Source: Oreohelix idahoensis
Lineage: Eukaryota > Mollusca > Gastropoda > Stylommatophora > Oreohelicidae
Direction of reading: 5' to 3'
DNA: 64,000 nt
Assembly (NCBI GenBank): GCA_024509875.1
Contig: JAMPIV010017791.1
Span: 87,001-151,000, forward strand
Below are positions 45,250-55,614 of the stretch, piece after piece. The notes under the pieces are model-generated. The model was not told the origin of the DNA, searched no databases, and worked only from the letters and a program-made list of their open reading frames with translations. The translations under genes and the position numbers were made by a program. Each line of letters starts with the position of its first letter. The stretch's first letter is position 1.

Positions 45250-46535
45250 CCCATTCGCATTTAGGGTGAACATGTATAACAGGTAGTGTCGGTAGCAGAA
45301 ATGCGGGTGCAATTATATTGTTAAGAGATCGATTTTTAATTAAACTTAGATTTGTAATTAAAGGGAAATAATCCAAAATACATTGAAAAGTAGGAGACAA
45401 GAGTAGAGTTGACGTCCCTTGTTTGAAAGTTTGGAATTGTTTTTTGTTTCGCAAGTGAGCGAAGGTGAACTAGACTACGAGATTATATTCTCGTGCGGTG
45501 AATGTATTGCTGAGTTGTTTGCAAGGCAGTTGATCTAGAAAGTTCGAAAATAGTTGTCGTTGTAAATCGAAGTTTGAAAGATGGGCAGTCATATTTTGAA
45601 CGGGATAGCGTTAGGAAGCAAGTTGCTTGAGTTGTGTTAAAGTTAAAGTGGCAAGTGAAATTGAGGGTTATCATCGGACAATATGCCAAAACGTTTCGTT
45701 GCTTCTGTGTTGACAGAAAAATTAACTATTGTCTAGACACTCAGTCGCTTGTACGCCACAGTTATATATGACAGTCTGTTATTCAATTCTGTGGACAAGA
45801 TTGTCAGTGTTCCCAGCAAGAGAGAAAGTGTGCGGTATTTCGAAAAAAACCAGGTACGTTGACATTTTAGTCTTATAGCAAAAAAAAAGCGCAGTAGGCA
45901 AGGTGACAGACAAACGAATAGTATCTAAACTTGGGAAATCATCAACCCTGGCGGTAGGCCAGTAATTCTCTAAGATTCACCAAGTAAGACAACAGAAATT
46001 AATCGGAACAGAAGAAATATATTAGAACATTTTTGAAAAGACAATGGTTACGCAAGAAGAATATAGAGGGCAGAGAAAAGTGACAGCAGTGGTTTTCAAG
46101 TCGTGACCACCATAATCAATAGAGACAACTAGAACTACGGAAGTAGCAAGTGTGAACGAGAGAGCAAGACATTGTATCAAATAAATTGATTTGAAATTGT
46201 TGCTGTACCAGTCGGCCAACCTCATGGGAAGGTTGGACACATCGTTTCACATTTCTTTACGTATTCTATGTAAATAAAGTTCAACGTATTTGCTACTGCT
46301 GTCAGGGTGAAGTATTTTCATCAAAGTGTTGAATCATCACTCAACTGTCAGTTACGAGCTGGTTTAATCATAGAGATGAGAGAGAAGTTCCTTTAATACC
46401 ATCAACTAAAAGCTGCCTACTGTTAGAGTAGAGATTCAAACCCTCTATACGATCAACATTGAGAAATAGAAGCAGTGTATAGTAGACACGCTATCATCAT
46501 CATCAGCCAGCTTATATATCCCCGGCCACACATGG
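45250..46535 (-). repeat. right arm of the ~3-kb imperfect inverted repeat
   Basis: Reverse-complement partner of 43470-44905. The outer limit is near CCGGCCACACATGG (46522-46535), matching GTGTGGCCGTTGG at 43477. The inner limit is near 45250, after which about 230 bp without a match lead to the TA microsatellite. Confidence 0.75.
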
Positions 46536-46877
46536 ATAAGGATCTTCCCTTCCTTATGTGTAATAAATCTTATATTTGTATTTAGCCGTAGATGATGACG
46601 GGAGTTCGCTACATGTGCAGTAACTAGGCCAATTGTTCGCTCAGGTCGATACTCCTTTAAATAATTATTTGTAGACGCAATAATAGTAAATTTTATTTTG
46701 AATTTCGTGTTTTCTGTTTGCATATCCGTACATTTACAAAACGTTTTGTGATAAAACAAAACCAGTTTTTAGTTAGTTATTCAAATTTTATATTGGCTGT
46801 TTATCACTTCTTCCCATGCCATTTTTGACACGTTGTTCTATAGCGTCATAACCAGTGCATCCAGATTTATGGATATA

Positions 46878-46967
46878 GAAGAATATGTGCCATCATGAGG
46901 ACATACAGAAGAATATGTGCCATCATGAGGACATACAGAAGAATATGTGCCATCATGAGGACATACA
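46878..46967. repeat. 30-bp tandem repeat, three copies
   Basis: Three perfect units of GAAGAATATGTGCCATCATG plus GAGGACATACA-type remainder, starting at 46878, 46908 and 46938. The period is a multiple of three, so a minus-strand frame reads through, but I see no supporting gene. Confidence 0.9.
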
Positions 46968-47059
46968 GAAGACAACAGCACAACATGAATATTTCCCCGC
47001 CATGTTTTGGCCAACCAAGTAACAAACGCAACGATGAGGACGGCAATTATGAAAACGCT

Positions 47060-47365
47060 TAAACCACATACTCCAAGGCGCGTCAGTTGTCCAGTGGTTA
47101 GAACTGGTGCCTTCCAAGCAAACATTTTGCGTTCGATTCCAGCATATTTTTTTCTTTTTAATTCAGTCATGTCTTCAATTTGTATAAGTGAGTTTTTGTT
47201 AATTATAGTGTCCCAGTATATGTTTGTGTATGAGGTCTTACTTGCTCGGTGGAAAGAAATGAAAACTAAAAAGACTGAATTCGTGAGAACTTGTGTTATT
47301 ATCAGGACATGAGACAGAAATCGCACACCATAATTATTTGCCACCTGTTCTTCACGGGTTACTTG
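47060..47365 (+). mobile_element. tRNA-derived SINE-like element (family F)
   Basis: A tRNA-like head with TCCAGTGGTTAGAAC (A-box-like) and GCGTTCGATTCC (B box) at about 47088-47143. A body follows that includes a diverged copy of the 25709-25894 repeat (CTTGCTCGGTG ... GACAGAAAT-GCACAC ... TTCTTCACGGGTTACTT). No TSD was found. It ends about 30 bp before the hAT element. Confidence 0.5.
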
Positions 47366-47395
47366 TTTATATATATGTATAATGTACGTCTTGTG

Positions 47396-49173
47396 CAGTG
47401 CTCTTCAACCTGGGCGATTTAAGCTTTCAGGTGGGCGGCAGAATAATTACATGTTGTATTAAAAACATCCAAAATCGTTCTACAATAACTACATCATTCA
47501 AGAAACAAAATGCAAAGAACGAAGATGGATTAACTGCAGCTTATCGTATATCACAATTAATTGCAAAAAGTGGTAAAAGCCATAACATTGGAGAAACTTT
47601 GATAATACCCCCTATCAAAGAATTTATCTCAACAGTAATGCATCAGGATCCAACTGAAGTTATAAAAACATTGCCCCTTAGCGATACCACAGTAAGGCGA
47701 CGCATTGAATGGCGGTTAATGTTGAAAATAAACTTATAGCTATTCTCCAAAACTCATCATTTTCCAGGCAGTTGGACGAGTCTACCATTGCAGATAATAA
47801 TGCTTTATTGGTGGCATATGTACGGTACCTTGATGAAAACAGTACATTGCAAGAAGAAATGTTATTCACTTTAAATCTTATTACAGATACAACAGGATTA
47901 TCAATATTTGCTGCTGTGAGATCGTACTTTGCAAAGAATAATAAACCTTTGAACAATATTGTTGCATTCGTTACTGATGGCGCACCATCAATGATAGGTC
48001 GCTATCGTGGTTTTGTTGCTTATTTGAAGGAGGAAGTGCCAAACGTTTTGTGTATTCATTGTGTGGTACATAGGCAACATCTTGTAGGAAAACATTTGAG
48101 TACAAGCCTTCATTCATCATTAAATATAATAATTAGAGCTATAAATAAGATCAAATCGAATGCCAAAAATGATAGAATGTTTCGACAGCTGTGCCAGGAC
48201 AATAATGAGCAATTTATTAGGTTACTGTTACACACAGAAGTTCGTTGGCTCTCAACGGGTGCATGTTTGATTCGGTTTGTTGAATTATATGAGAGTCTCA
48301 TACACTTTTTTTAAAGTGAAAATGAGGCTGGTTTCTGTCAACAATTAAAAACAATAAAGAATGATGCATTTTATTTGGCAGGCATTTTAAAGAAATTTAA
48401 TGACATTAATTTGCAGCTTCAAGGAGCCAATGTAACATTTATCAGTTGCAAAAATGTTGTGTCATTATTTATCGAAAAACTTGATCTTTTGCGTCATAAT
48501 CTTTTGAAGAGGGAATTTCATCAGTTTCCGGAATTGTCATCAATAAAAGATGATGTAACTTCAGAGGAGATTGAAAGGTTCAGAAGTCACCTCAATGAAC
48601 TTAAATTGGATATGGAAAAACGATTTAGTGATATTTTGAACTTGAAGGTGTATGACTGGATGGTGAATCCTTTTACTGCAAATGCTGCTGTGGCTAATAT
48701 AACATGTCAAGAAGAACTATTAGAGCTTAAATATGATGAAGAGAGCAAATCGAATTTCAATAGTGGTGGATACCAAAAACTCTGGCAAAATTTAAAAAAA
48801 TGCCTGCCTTATATCCAAATATGTGGAGAATGATATTTAATTTACTGCTGCCTTTCCTACCTCATATCTAGTGGAATGAGGCTTTAGTGCTGTGAATCAT
48901 ATTGTCACCAAACAGAGAAACTGTCTGAAAATCACTGAAAGAGGAGACCTTTGCTTGTTCCTTACGAAAATCGAACCAGATATCCAACATTTAGTTTCTC
49001 AGCATCACGCTCAAGGATCTCATTAAATTAAAGGTGATTTCAATTAATTTTATTGTTTTATGTAGAGTATGTAACTTTTTTTCAATTTAAATATTAGTGG
49101 GCGGTAAGGAAATTTTACCCTCACGAAAAGTTACAAAAGTGGGCGCTAAGTATTAAAAGGTTGAAGAGCACTG
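47396..49173 (+). pseudogene. hAT transposon of ZBED/SCAND3 type
   Basis: Terminal inverted repeats CAGTGCTCTTCAACCT at 47396 and AGGTTGAAGAGCACTG ending at 49173. The coding region starts near 47500 (KNEDGLTAAYRISQLIAKSGKSHN) and continues after a frame change near 47705 with FSRQLDESTIADNNALLVAYVRY, FVTDGAPSM, CIHCVVHRQHL and EVRWLSTGACLIRFVEL. These belong to the RNase-H-like hAT core of the ZBED5/SCAND3 group. A stop at 48312-48314 interrupts it. The C-terminal dimerisation region (SYLVE-stop-GFSAVNHI) has a TGA at 48877-48879 in place of the conserved cysteine. ORF end 49026. The N-terminal BED zinc finger is missing and no matching 8-bp TSD is visible, so it is an old, internally damaged copy. 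Confidence 0.88.
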
Positions 49174-49181
49174 GTAAATCT

Positions 49182-49676
49182 GCAACTCGATGTAAGACGA
49201 CCATGCTGTTCTACTACCAAGCGTATAGCCAAAGACCATTAACGATGTTTGTGATTCTACGAATCTCACTGTGCAAAACAAACCGGCTGACAGGACTAGC
49301 ACCTCATCGGCACATGACGTTGGTCTTACAGTATTTGGGTACTACGTTGTGGAGCAAAAATAGAAAAGAAGGTGCATCTCTGATGGATGTAGCACAAAGA
49401 AGATATTAAAATGTCGCTCGTGAGCCCGGCACGCTGTCGTCACGAGCATGACGTGCACTGGTGCAAATGTCAGTGCCTTAACGTAATATTTTCTAATCAC
49501 CAAGGCTTATCGGAAGTTCGATGGCACTAGGGTTTTTTGTTTCTCTCAATCAGATGTTTGAAATCAGGTTGGGGGGTTGCTGATTCCGGGCCACTAAGAA
49601 CTTACTGCTCTGTATAAATGAGAATTTTCCGTGACTGATCCTCATTACTGAAATTCTAAATGCGCTGTGATTATGC
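49182..49676. other. unassigned spacer
   Basis: No gene or repeat recognised. Confidence 0.5.
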
Positions 49677-49935
49677 TTCTGTCGGCGTCTGTGGCCTAAT
49701 GGATATGAACGCAGTTTCATAATCCAGATATACCAGGTTCGAAACCAGCTGCAGGCAGTTTGGTAGCAGATCGCTTTGTGTGCATTTTTAACAATGGTAT
49801 AAGCGCCGTACCGTTCAGAAAGCAATGGCAAACTACTGAATGAAAAAAATTGCCTAGAAAAATCACAAACAGCCAATAAAAGCTGGGGTTGATTGCCACG
49901 TCCTGTAAAGGATATGCAACTAACTTTTTTTTTTT
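49677..49935 (+). mobile_element. tRNA-Arg-like SINE (family E)
   Basis: Head GTCTGTGGCCTAATGGATAT with A box TGGCCTAATGG and B box GGTTCGAAACC, arranged as in tRNA-Arg but with mismatched stems, so it is not a functional tRNA. The body contains GCAATGGCAAAC and TGCCTAGAAAAATCAC blocks resembling a conserved SINE core seen in several animal groups, and ends in T-rich sequence. No clear TSD. Confidence 0.65.
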
Positions 49936-50334
49936 AACTTTTTTAAATAAGGAATATTTCACACAAAAAATTGATTCGATCACAAGATCGATTTTTGTTT
50001 GAAAACCAGCTAGCTCAAAGGTCACACATTAAGTTTTCTTCCTCTATTTCCATGCCGACTGATGTAGACGATCCTGACTGTTCAAACTTTCTGTCCCCAA
50101 TGTTGTTAATCAGTTCTGTTGTTGATTATTTACAATTCATTTTATATTAAACATGTCCAAGGTTGAATCACAGTTTACCGTGCGGTCGACGATCTTATTG
50201 CAAACAGGGCAGGGTTAACGTTAGTGGCTGTTCTGTCTAACCGTAAATTCTAACGCGAAATACCTAACCTTGTTTTCTTAAAATAAGCACTTAATAGCAG
50301 TCTTAATTTACTACATTCCCACTAAGCTTGGCAG

Positions 50335-50555
50335 ATAGCTTTGAGCGCCTGCTTCTCGCAGCGAAGTTTTTGGGTTCTGGGTTCGAAAACTAGTATCGCC
50401 ACGCTTTAGTCTATCCAGGTGTAAATTGATATCTGACTCTGCTCTTGAGTTAAGGAAGGCAAAGGCAGCGAGGAAGGGTACTGAGCAGGGTCTGGTACCC
50501 ATTTACAACTGGGTGGACTGTAGCAGGAATAACATGCACAAATGTAATAAAGCTT
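50335..50555 (+). mobile_element. SINE family C, copy 1
   Basis: Head with TAGCTTTGAGCG and GGGTTCGAAAAC boxes. The body contains CTCTTGAGTTAAGGAAGGCA and GCAGCGAGGAAGGG, shared with 51.25-51.63 and 59.9-60.14 kb. It ends where the tail of a minus-strand LINE begins. Confidence 0.65.
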
Positions 50556-51058
50556 CAATCAATCAATCAATACCCTTTAGCTCCCCAAGGAACATAGGCC
50601 TTCAACAAACACATGCCAAGTCTTCCTGTACTGTGACATCAGCTCATGTTCTTTCAATGTTTTTCTCATCATTTTCTTCTCTGTTTCCAGTTCTCTTCTC
50701 CGTGTGTTTTTTGGTCTACCTCTGCCTCTCTTTCCCTGTGGATTCCAGAACAAGGACTGCCTTGTAATGCTATCAACAGGTTTCCTCAATGTGTGTCCTA
50801 TCCATCGCCAGCGTCTTCTTCTCAACTCTTGTTCCACTGGCACTTGTCTGGTTCTTGTCATCAATTCCACATTTGTGACTTTGTCATACCATTTCAGTCC
50901 TTCTATTCTACGCAAGCACCCGTTTATAAAAGTCGGTAGCTTTTTGGTTGTTGTTTTTGTTGTTCTCCATGACTCAGAGCCATACAATAGGACTGACTTG
51001 ACATTTGAGTTGAAGATTCTTATTTCCGTAATAAAGCTTGCTGTAGATTTATTGAATA
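50556..51058 (-). pseudogene. LINE 3' end, family L4, copy 1
   Basis: C-terminal part of a LINE ORF on the minus strand: VLLYGSESWRTTK, RRIEGLKWYDKVTN, RRRRWRWIGHTLRKP, NPQGKRGRGRPKNTRRRELE and a stop near 50577. The (ATTG)n tail at 50556-50575 marks the 3' end. 5'-truncated, as is usual. This is the cleanest of five L4 3' ends in the window (also 52.7, 53.7, 59.35 and 63.8 kb). Confidence 0.85.
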
Positions 51059-51066
51059 TTTTAATA

Positions 51067-51235
51067 CAGTGGTTCTCAGCGTGGACCATGGCACATTTCT
51101 AGGAGGTCACAGTAACTGCTATATTTCTGGTAAAGTACCTTTTTTCCAGCTAACAGCCACTATGAGGGGGGCCACAAAGGTAAATAAGGCTCAGAAGGGT
51201 GCAATGGGAAAAACAAAAAATGTTGAGAATCCCTG
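51067..51235. mobile_element. small non-autonomous hAT element
   Basis: 169 bp with imperfect terminal inverted repeats CAGTGGTTCTCA and TGAGAATCCCTG. Flanking octamers are TTTTAATA (51059-51066) and GTTTAATA (51236-51243), seven of eight matching, as expected of an 8-bp hAT duplication. It has no coding capacity. Confidence 0.7.
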
Positions 51236-51249
51236 GTTTAATATATCTA

Positions 51250-51625
51250 ACAGCATCTAAATTGAAGAATGGTTAGAATACTTGCCTCTCACTGTAAAGT
51301 GACTGGGTTCAAAAACTTGTCGCATCATACTCCAGTTAGCCAGCTGTACGTGAGTACCTGAAAAGTGAGATAAAAGTAGTCCCATAACAGTTAGTGCCGT
51401 AGGGGAGTGAAGTGTTCGGGACTTCACTATTCTAGGTACAGAATCGAGAGGTGATGTGACCAGTTCCCTTCCTCGCTGTCGTTTCCTTTCACAGCTCAAG
51501 AGACAAATAGAGTACCCATTTACAGCTGGGGGAAAGGAACTGGTCACCTCCATCTCATAAAGCTGGACCTGGTATAGTGAAACCTCTAACACTTCACTCC
51601 ACTGTGACAGAATCTGTTATGGGAC
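51250..51625. mobile_element. SINE family C, copy 2, rearranged as an inverted repeat
   Basis: Starts in plus orientation with a tRNA-like head (GGTTAGAATAC ... GGGTTCAAAAAC). It then switches: 51379-51500 is a reverse-complement copy of the SINE body, followed at 51505-51625 by the body in plus orientation. The outer marks are AGTCCCATAACAG at 51378 and CTGTTATGGGACT ending near 51626. The unit therefore forms a roughly 250-bp imperfect hairpin. Confidence 0.7.
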
Positions 51626-51642
51626 TAATATACCTTTTCAAT

Positions 51643-51696
51643 ATGTCTACCCTACGTGGTTCACGGTAGATGTCTACCCCACGTGGTTCACGGTAG
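51643..51696. repeat. 27-bp tandem duplication
   Basis: Two units of ATGTCTACCC-ACGTGGTTCACGGTAG, 51643-51669 and 51670-51696, with one difference. Confidence 0.9.
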
Positions 51697-51699
51697 CGG

Positions 51700-52430
51700 G
51701 TGCCTCTTTCGAGACACAATAAAGGACATCTGCTATTATCAGCTGGTTGTCACGGGCAAATAAGGGGAGGTTGTGCATGGAAGTCAGCAACCTCATCATG
51801 AAATACAAATAGCTACAGAAACCACTGGTGCACGAGTACTTGAAGCAAGCTTTCTGCATGGGGGCCATTTACAGAGGTGAACCCATGAGCTTTAGCGAGC
51901 ACAAAACTAACATTTATTCATTCATAAATTCAGTTATTTTGTTTCGCATATTGGCATCTTTTATAATTTCTTCTATTATTATGTTGTCTCAGTGCTGTGG
52001 TTGCCGCGCTATTTCTGGAACCAAGACTTTTTATCCTTCACAATTATATTAGATAATTGTAATCTTTGATCTCTAACACATTCATTTACGTTTGTAGGTC
52101 ATCTTTCTGCTCTATTTACCGTGTCCATTATAAGTTCTTCAGCTTTAAATTTCAAGCATTCAACCAGTACATCATTGTGATTTGCTTCTACATAGCTACT
52201 CTTATTATTTATCAGACACAGTTCTTTCTACCGCTTTCCATTTTCTTATCTGCTCATTCTACTTGTGTCCAGTATTATCATCAGTCCCATAATACAGTCA
52301 TTGGGGTACCATAGATGATGAATGTTTGACTTGCCACTCTTGTCTATCAATTTTTGCTTTGTTTCGTTCAGTAACGGGTGTATAAGTCCATTCTTTTAAA
52401 CAGTCAATGCAATTTGCTTTCTGCTTGCCC
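51700..52430. other. unassigned sequence
   Basis: No gene recognised. A weakly conserved block (GAGGTTGTGCATGGA ... CAGCTACA-like, about 51768-51830) recurs near 53525 and 55870 and may be an old repeat family. Confidence 0.4.
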
Positions 52431-52436
52431 TTTATT

Positions 52437-52686
52437 TAGCTCGGTAGTCCATGGTTTGATCCCCAGTTGAGGTGGGATTTTTTAGACCGCAAACGGCTCC
52501 GGGGTCGACACAGTCTCATGAATTGGGTACAACAGCAACTCTGGGAAGGTTAAGGCGGCCGTTGTAATGCTGACCACATCACCCCTAGTGTGCTGATGGT
52601 CAAGAAAATATGGGCCTAACACAATTTTCCCAATATGCCTCAATGGGCGTGTAACGGGATCCTTTACTATTATTTTTTTTTTTGGT
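52437..52686 (+). mobile_element. tRNA-derived SINE family B, copy 2 (5'-truncated)
   Basis: Begins just before the B box (GGTTTGATCCCC) and lacks the A box. The body and tail match the copies at 6.0 and 57.8 kb, including GGTTAAGGCGGCC and the GTAACGGGATCCTTTACT end followed by a T-run. A possible short TSD, CCTTTATT, lies at 52429-52436 and 52687-52694. Confidence 0.85.
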
Positions 52687-52694
52687 CCTTTATT

Positions 52695-53295
52695 AATAGA
52701 AGGATTGAAATGATATGACAAGATCACTAATGTGTAACTGATGACATGAACCAGACACGTGGCAGTGGAACAAGAGATGACATGAACCAGACACGTGGCA
52801 GTGGAACAAGAGATGACATGAACCAGACACGTGGCAGTGGAACAAGAGATGACATGAACCAGACAAGTGGCAGTGGAACAAGAGATGACATGAACCAGAC
52901 ACGTGGCAGTGGAACAAGAGATGACATGAACCAGACACGTGGCAGTGGAACAAGAGATGACATGAACCAGACAAGTGGCAGTGGAACAAGAGATGACAAG
53001 AACCAGACAAGTACCAGTGGAACAAGAGATGAGAAGATGCTGGAGATGGATAGGACACACATTGAGGAAACCTGCTGATAGTATTCTAAGGCTGTCCTTG
53101 ACATGAAATCCTCATTGTATAAGAGATAGAGGGTGACTGAAGAACACATGGAGAACAGAACTATAGACAGACGTGAAAGAAATGACGAAGACAGGGAAAA
53201 AACCTTGAGCTGATGGCACGGGACAGGAAGACTGGGCATGAGTTTACTGAAGGCCTATGCTCTTTTGAGAACTAAAGACTGATGAATGAATGAAT
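52695..53295 (+). pseudogene. LINE 3' end, family L4, copy 2, expanded by a 36-bp minisatellite
   Basis: The YDKITN block leads into eight tandem 36-bp units (52740-53027, GATGACATGAACCAGACACG plus 16 bases). The units replace a single MTRTRQVPVEQE-type segment of copy 1. The frame then continues as CWRWIGHTLRKPADS to a decayed C-terminus and a (GAAT)n tail at 53281-53295. The array is therefore an internal amplification of LINE coding sequence. Long ORFs read from the array are by-products. Confidence 0.85.
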
Positions 53296-53699
53296 GCCCC
53301 TTCATGTGTCCACCAGATACAAAAGTTTTTCACCGTAGCCCTGTTAATTATTGTTACTGTGATTTTCTTTAGGGCAAAAGGGAAACAACTGTTGTATTAT
53401 CCCTGGTCAAATATGTTTCACAAATTGCCCCGTTTAATTTCCAGGGGTCTTTAACGAGATGAAGAAAGAACTGCCCCCAATGCATGTCATAATAGGTGAC
53501 TAATAGTAATAGTATTAGTAAATAGTAATAGGAGATTGTGCGTGGAGATGGCAACTTCTAAAACATACTGCCACAGAAAACACAGCTACAAGAGTCTGTA
53601 CTTTGGTGTAGGTTTCCTCAAGACAACAATCTGCAATAGTGGCTATATAATGAATAGAAAGAGGAGATGATGATGATGATGATGATGATGATTTCACAA
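53296..53699. other. unassigned spacer with (GAT)n
   Basis: No gene seen. A GAT/ATG trinucleotide run lies at about 53664-53692, and a weak copy of the repeat noted near 51.77 kb at about 53525-53625. Confidence 0.5.
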
Positions 53700-54195
53700 A
53701 CTGGTATGACAAGATCACTAATGTGGAACTGATGACAAGATCACTAATGTGGAACTGATGACAAGATCACTAATGTGGAACTGATGACAAGATCACTAAT
53801 GTGGAACTGATGACAAGATCACTAAGGTGGAACTGATGACAAGATCACTAATGTGGAACTGATAAGCCAGACAAGTGCCAGTGGAGCAAGAGGCGACAAA
53901 AAGACACCAGTGATGGATGGGACACAATGTGAGGAAAAACTGTTCAAAGAATTACATGACCTTGTTCTGGAATACCCAAAGCAAGACAGGTGAAGGGAGA
54001 TAAGACAAACACGTGGTGAAGGGAGATAAGACAAACACGTGGTGAAGGGAGATAAGACAAACACGTCAAGAAGGGAACTGGAGACAGACATGAAAGACAT
54101 AAAGAAGACATTGAATAGATGGCACAGAACTGGAAGACTTTGTTCAAGGTCATGCCCCCTATGGAGCTGAGGAGTAAAGACTAGATGAATGAGTT
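53700..54195 (+). pseudogene. LINE 3' end, family L4, copy 3, with two 26-bp minisatellites
   Basis: Six 26-bp units (53708-53863, GACAAGATCACTAATGTGGA plus ACTGAT) amplify the segment equivalent to YDKITNVELM. Three 26-bp units (53989-54066, GGTGAAGGGAGATAAGACAA plus ACACGT) amplify a more C-terminal segment. 26 is not a multiple of three, so coding was already lost. It ends with an AGTAAAGACTAGATGAATGA-type tail. Confidence 0.85.
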
Positions 54196-54199
54196 TCAT

Positions 54200-54660
54200 G
54201 ACTGCGTGACATTGGATAACATTGAAAAAAAAATAGCTGACTCACGACACCAAGACCATTAAGAAATGGAATGACAGGTCAGACAACTCCAGTTAGCATG
54301 GCAAGTGATAGTGAATACTATGTTCTTTAACATACTAATCTTTTGGAACTTCCCCACCGACTGTTGCCGTGACAAGATCCTGAGTTCTGAATTCCAAGAT
54401 TTTTGTCAGCATCATAGATGTGGTCTAACAAGGTAAACTCAACATAACAAGTCTCATACATAGTCAGAATGCACATTTCTTATTATCAATTATCTGTCCA
54501 AACTTCAGAAATGTTAATGTCCATAACAGGAGTCCATAAGTAAAGTTCTACACAAATGTTTTCTTCAAGTACCATGTCAGTTAACGCAGGTGATCATGTC
54601 TATCTACAACTTTCTGTCTTCTGTGCTGCTTATTCTGTTGTTGTCTTCTTTCCACGCCAA
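54200..54660. other. unassigned spacer
   Basis: No gene or repeat recognised. Confidence 0.5.
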
Positions 54661-54905
54661 GAGTCGGAGTGGCTAAGAGGTATGGCATTTGCCTCGATTT
54701 CTAAAGGTACAGGGTTCAATTCCCAGTAGAGGGTATATGCTTTATAGAAATTTTTGTAAGAACAAGTGGTTCTAATGATGTCATACTCCCCCCTGGTCTC
54801 CTAGGTAGTGAGATCGGATGCCTAGCCTTCTTGGATAAGGGCAAACAAAAATAGGAGGTCCCGTGTGCAAGTTTCGCAAGTTAAAAATCCCACGGCAGTT
54901 GGAAA
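54661..54905 (+). mobile_element. tRNA-like SINE-like element
   Basis: Head GAGTCGGAGTGGCTAAGAGG with A box TGGCTAAGAGG and B box GGGTTCAATTCCC, reminiscent of a type II (Ser/Leu) tRNA but without a closing acceptor stem. The body boundary and TSD are not clear. Confidence 0.45.
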
Positions 54906-55289
54906 TCATAAAGAGGAGGCCATACGGCCTCTGCCCTGGAAAAATTTTAAAATTAGAAACCTACCCATCACAAATATATCTATAGAATGTGTGATTCCTA
55001 TATACATACATTGTGATTCTCGAAGGTGCTACACAGTTCGTGCTCTGTGCTGAGATCCTCCTTGTGATCTAAGGGAGGAGATTGGAGCACTGATGGAGGT
55101 GCTTGTGTGCAATGAAGATAATCCTTAAAACCAAAAATAAAACAAACCAGGCCAAGATGTTCAACTTTCCCGGATCTTCTCTCTCTGTCACCCTTTATAT
55201 CTTTTTCCTTCAGTTTTTCCTGTTGTCACAATATATTCCAGCTTTTCTTCTCTCATGCCCAAAGAAAGTAAATCATTTCCTTCTAATAC

Positions 55290-55599
55290 TTCTTCTTCTT
55301 CTTCCTCGTTCGCCCTGAAAAGGACGGTGGTTACGTTGTGTCTGTTTACGCCTAAGCTGTAATATCTGCACCTTTTGGTTGACACATCCGACTTCAGCAC
55401 GGCATTTTTTAGAAACCGGGTTTGCCTTCCCATTGCGATCCGCACTCGCTCAGCCAGACTGCACTGCTGCAGACTGTTTCCAGGACCACCATGTGGAGGT
55501 GGAGTGCGGTCTTGACCAGCTCTGGTTCGCTGGTCCTGATGCAAGCAGTACAGCTATGGGTCGCTGACTGCATTCACTATTGCTGCATCTTGGGGTCCT
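55290..55599 (-). mobile_element. SINE-like element family D, copy 2
   Basis: 310 bp flanked by a perfect 15-bp duplication, ATTTCCTTCTAATAC, at 55275-55289 and 55600-55614. The (GAA)n 3' end is at the left. It is similar over its whole length to 42735-43041. A minus-strand frame runs through part of it, but a SINE is the better explanation. Confidence 0.92.
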
Positions 55600-55614
55600 A
55601 TTTCCTTCTAATAC

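Noticed and set aside
47088..47143. tRNA-like sequence with A and B boxes (also at 6.3, 49.7, 54.7 and 57.8 kb)
   Set aside because: None closes into a full cloverleaf with matching acceptor stem; they are SINE heads, not tRNA genes.
46838..47344. 168-codon minus-strand ORF with a hydrophobic segment and SVCPHDGTYS repeats
   Set aside because: It runs through a 30-bp tandem repeat and a SINE-like element; no family resemblance.
52740..53027. Regular 36-bp repeats considered as a CRISPR array
   Set aside because: Units are contiguous without spacers, in animal DNA, and derive from LINE coding sequence.
52482..53239. Long ORFs in several frames with repeated short peptides
   Set aside because: The 36-bp period keeps all frames open; they are by-products of the minisatellite.
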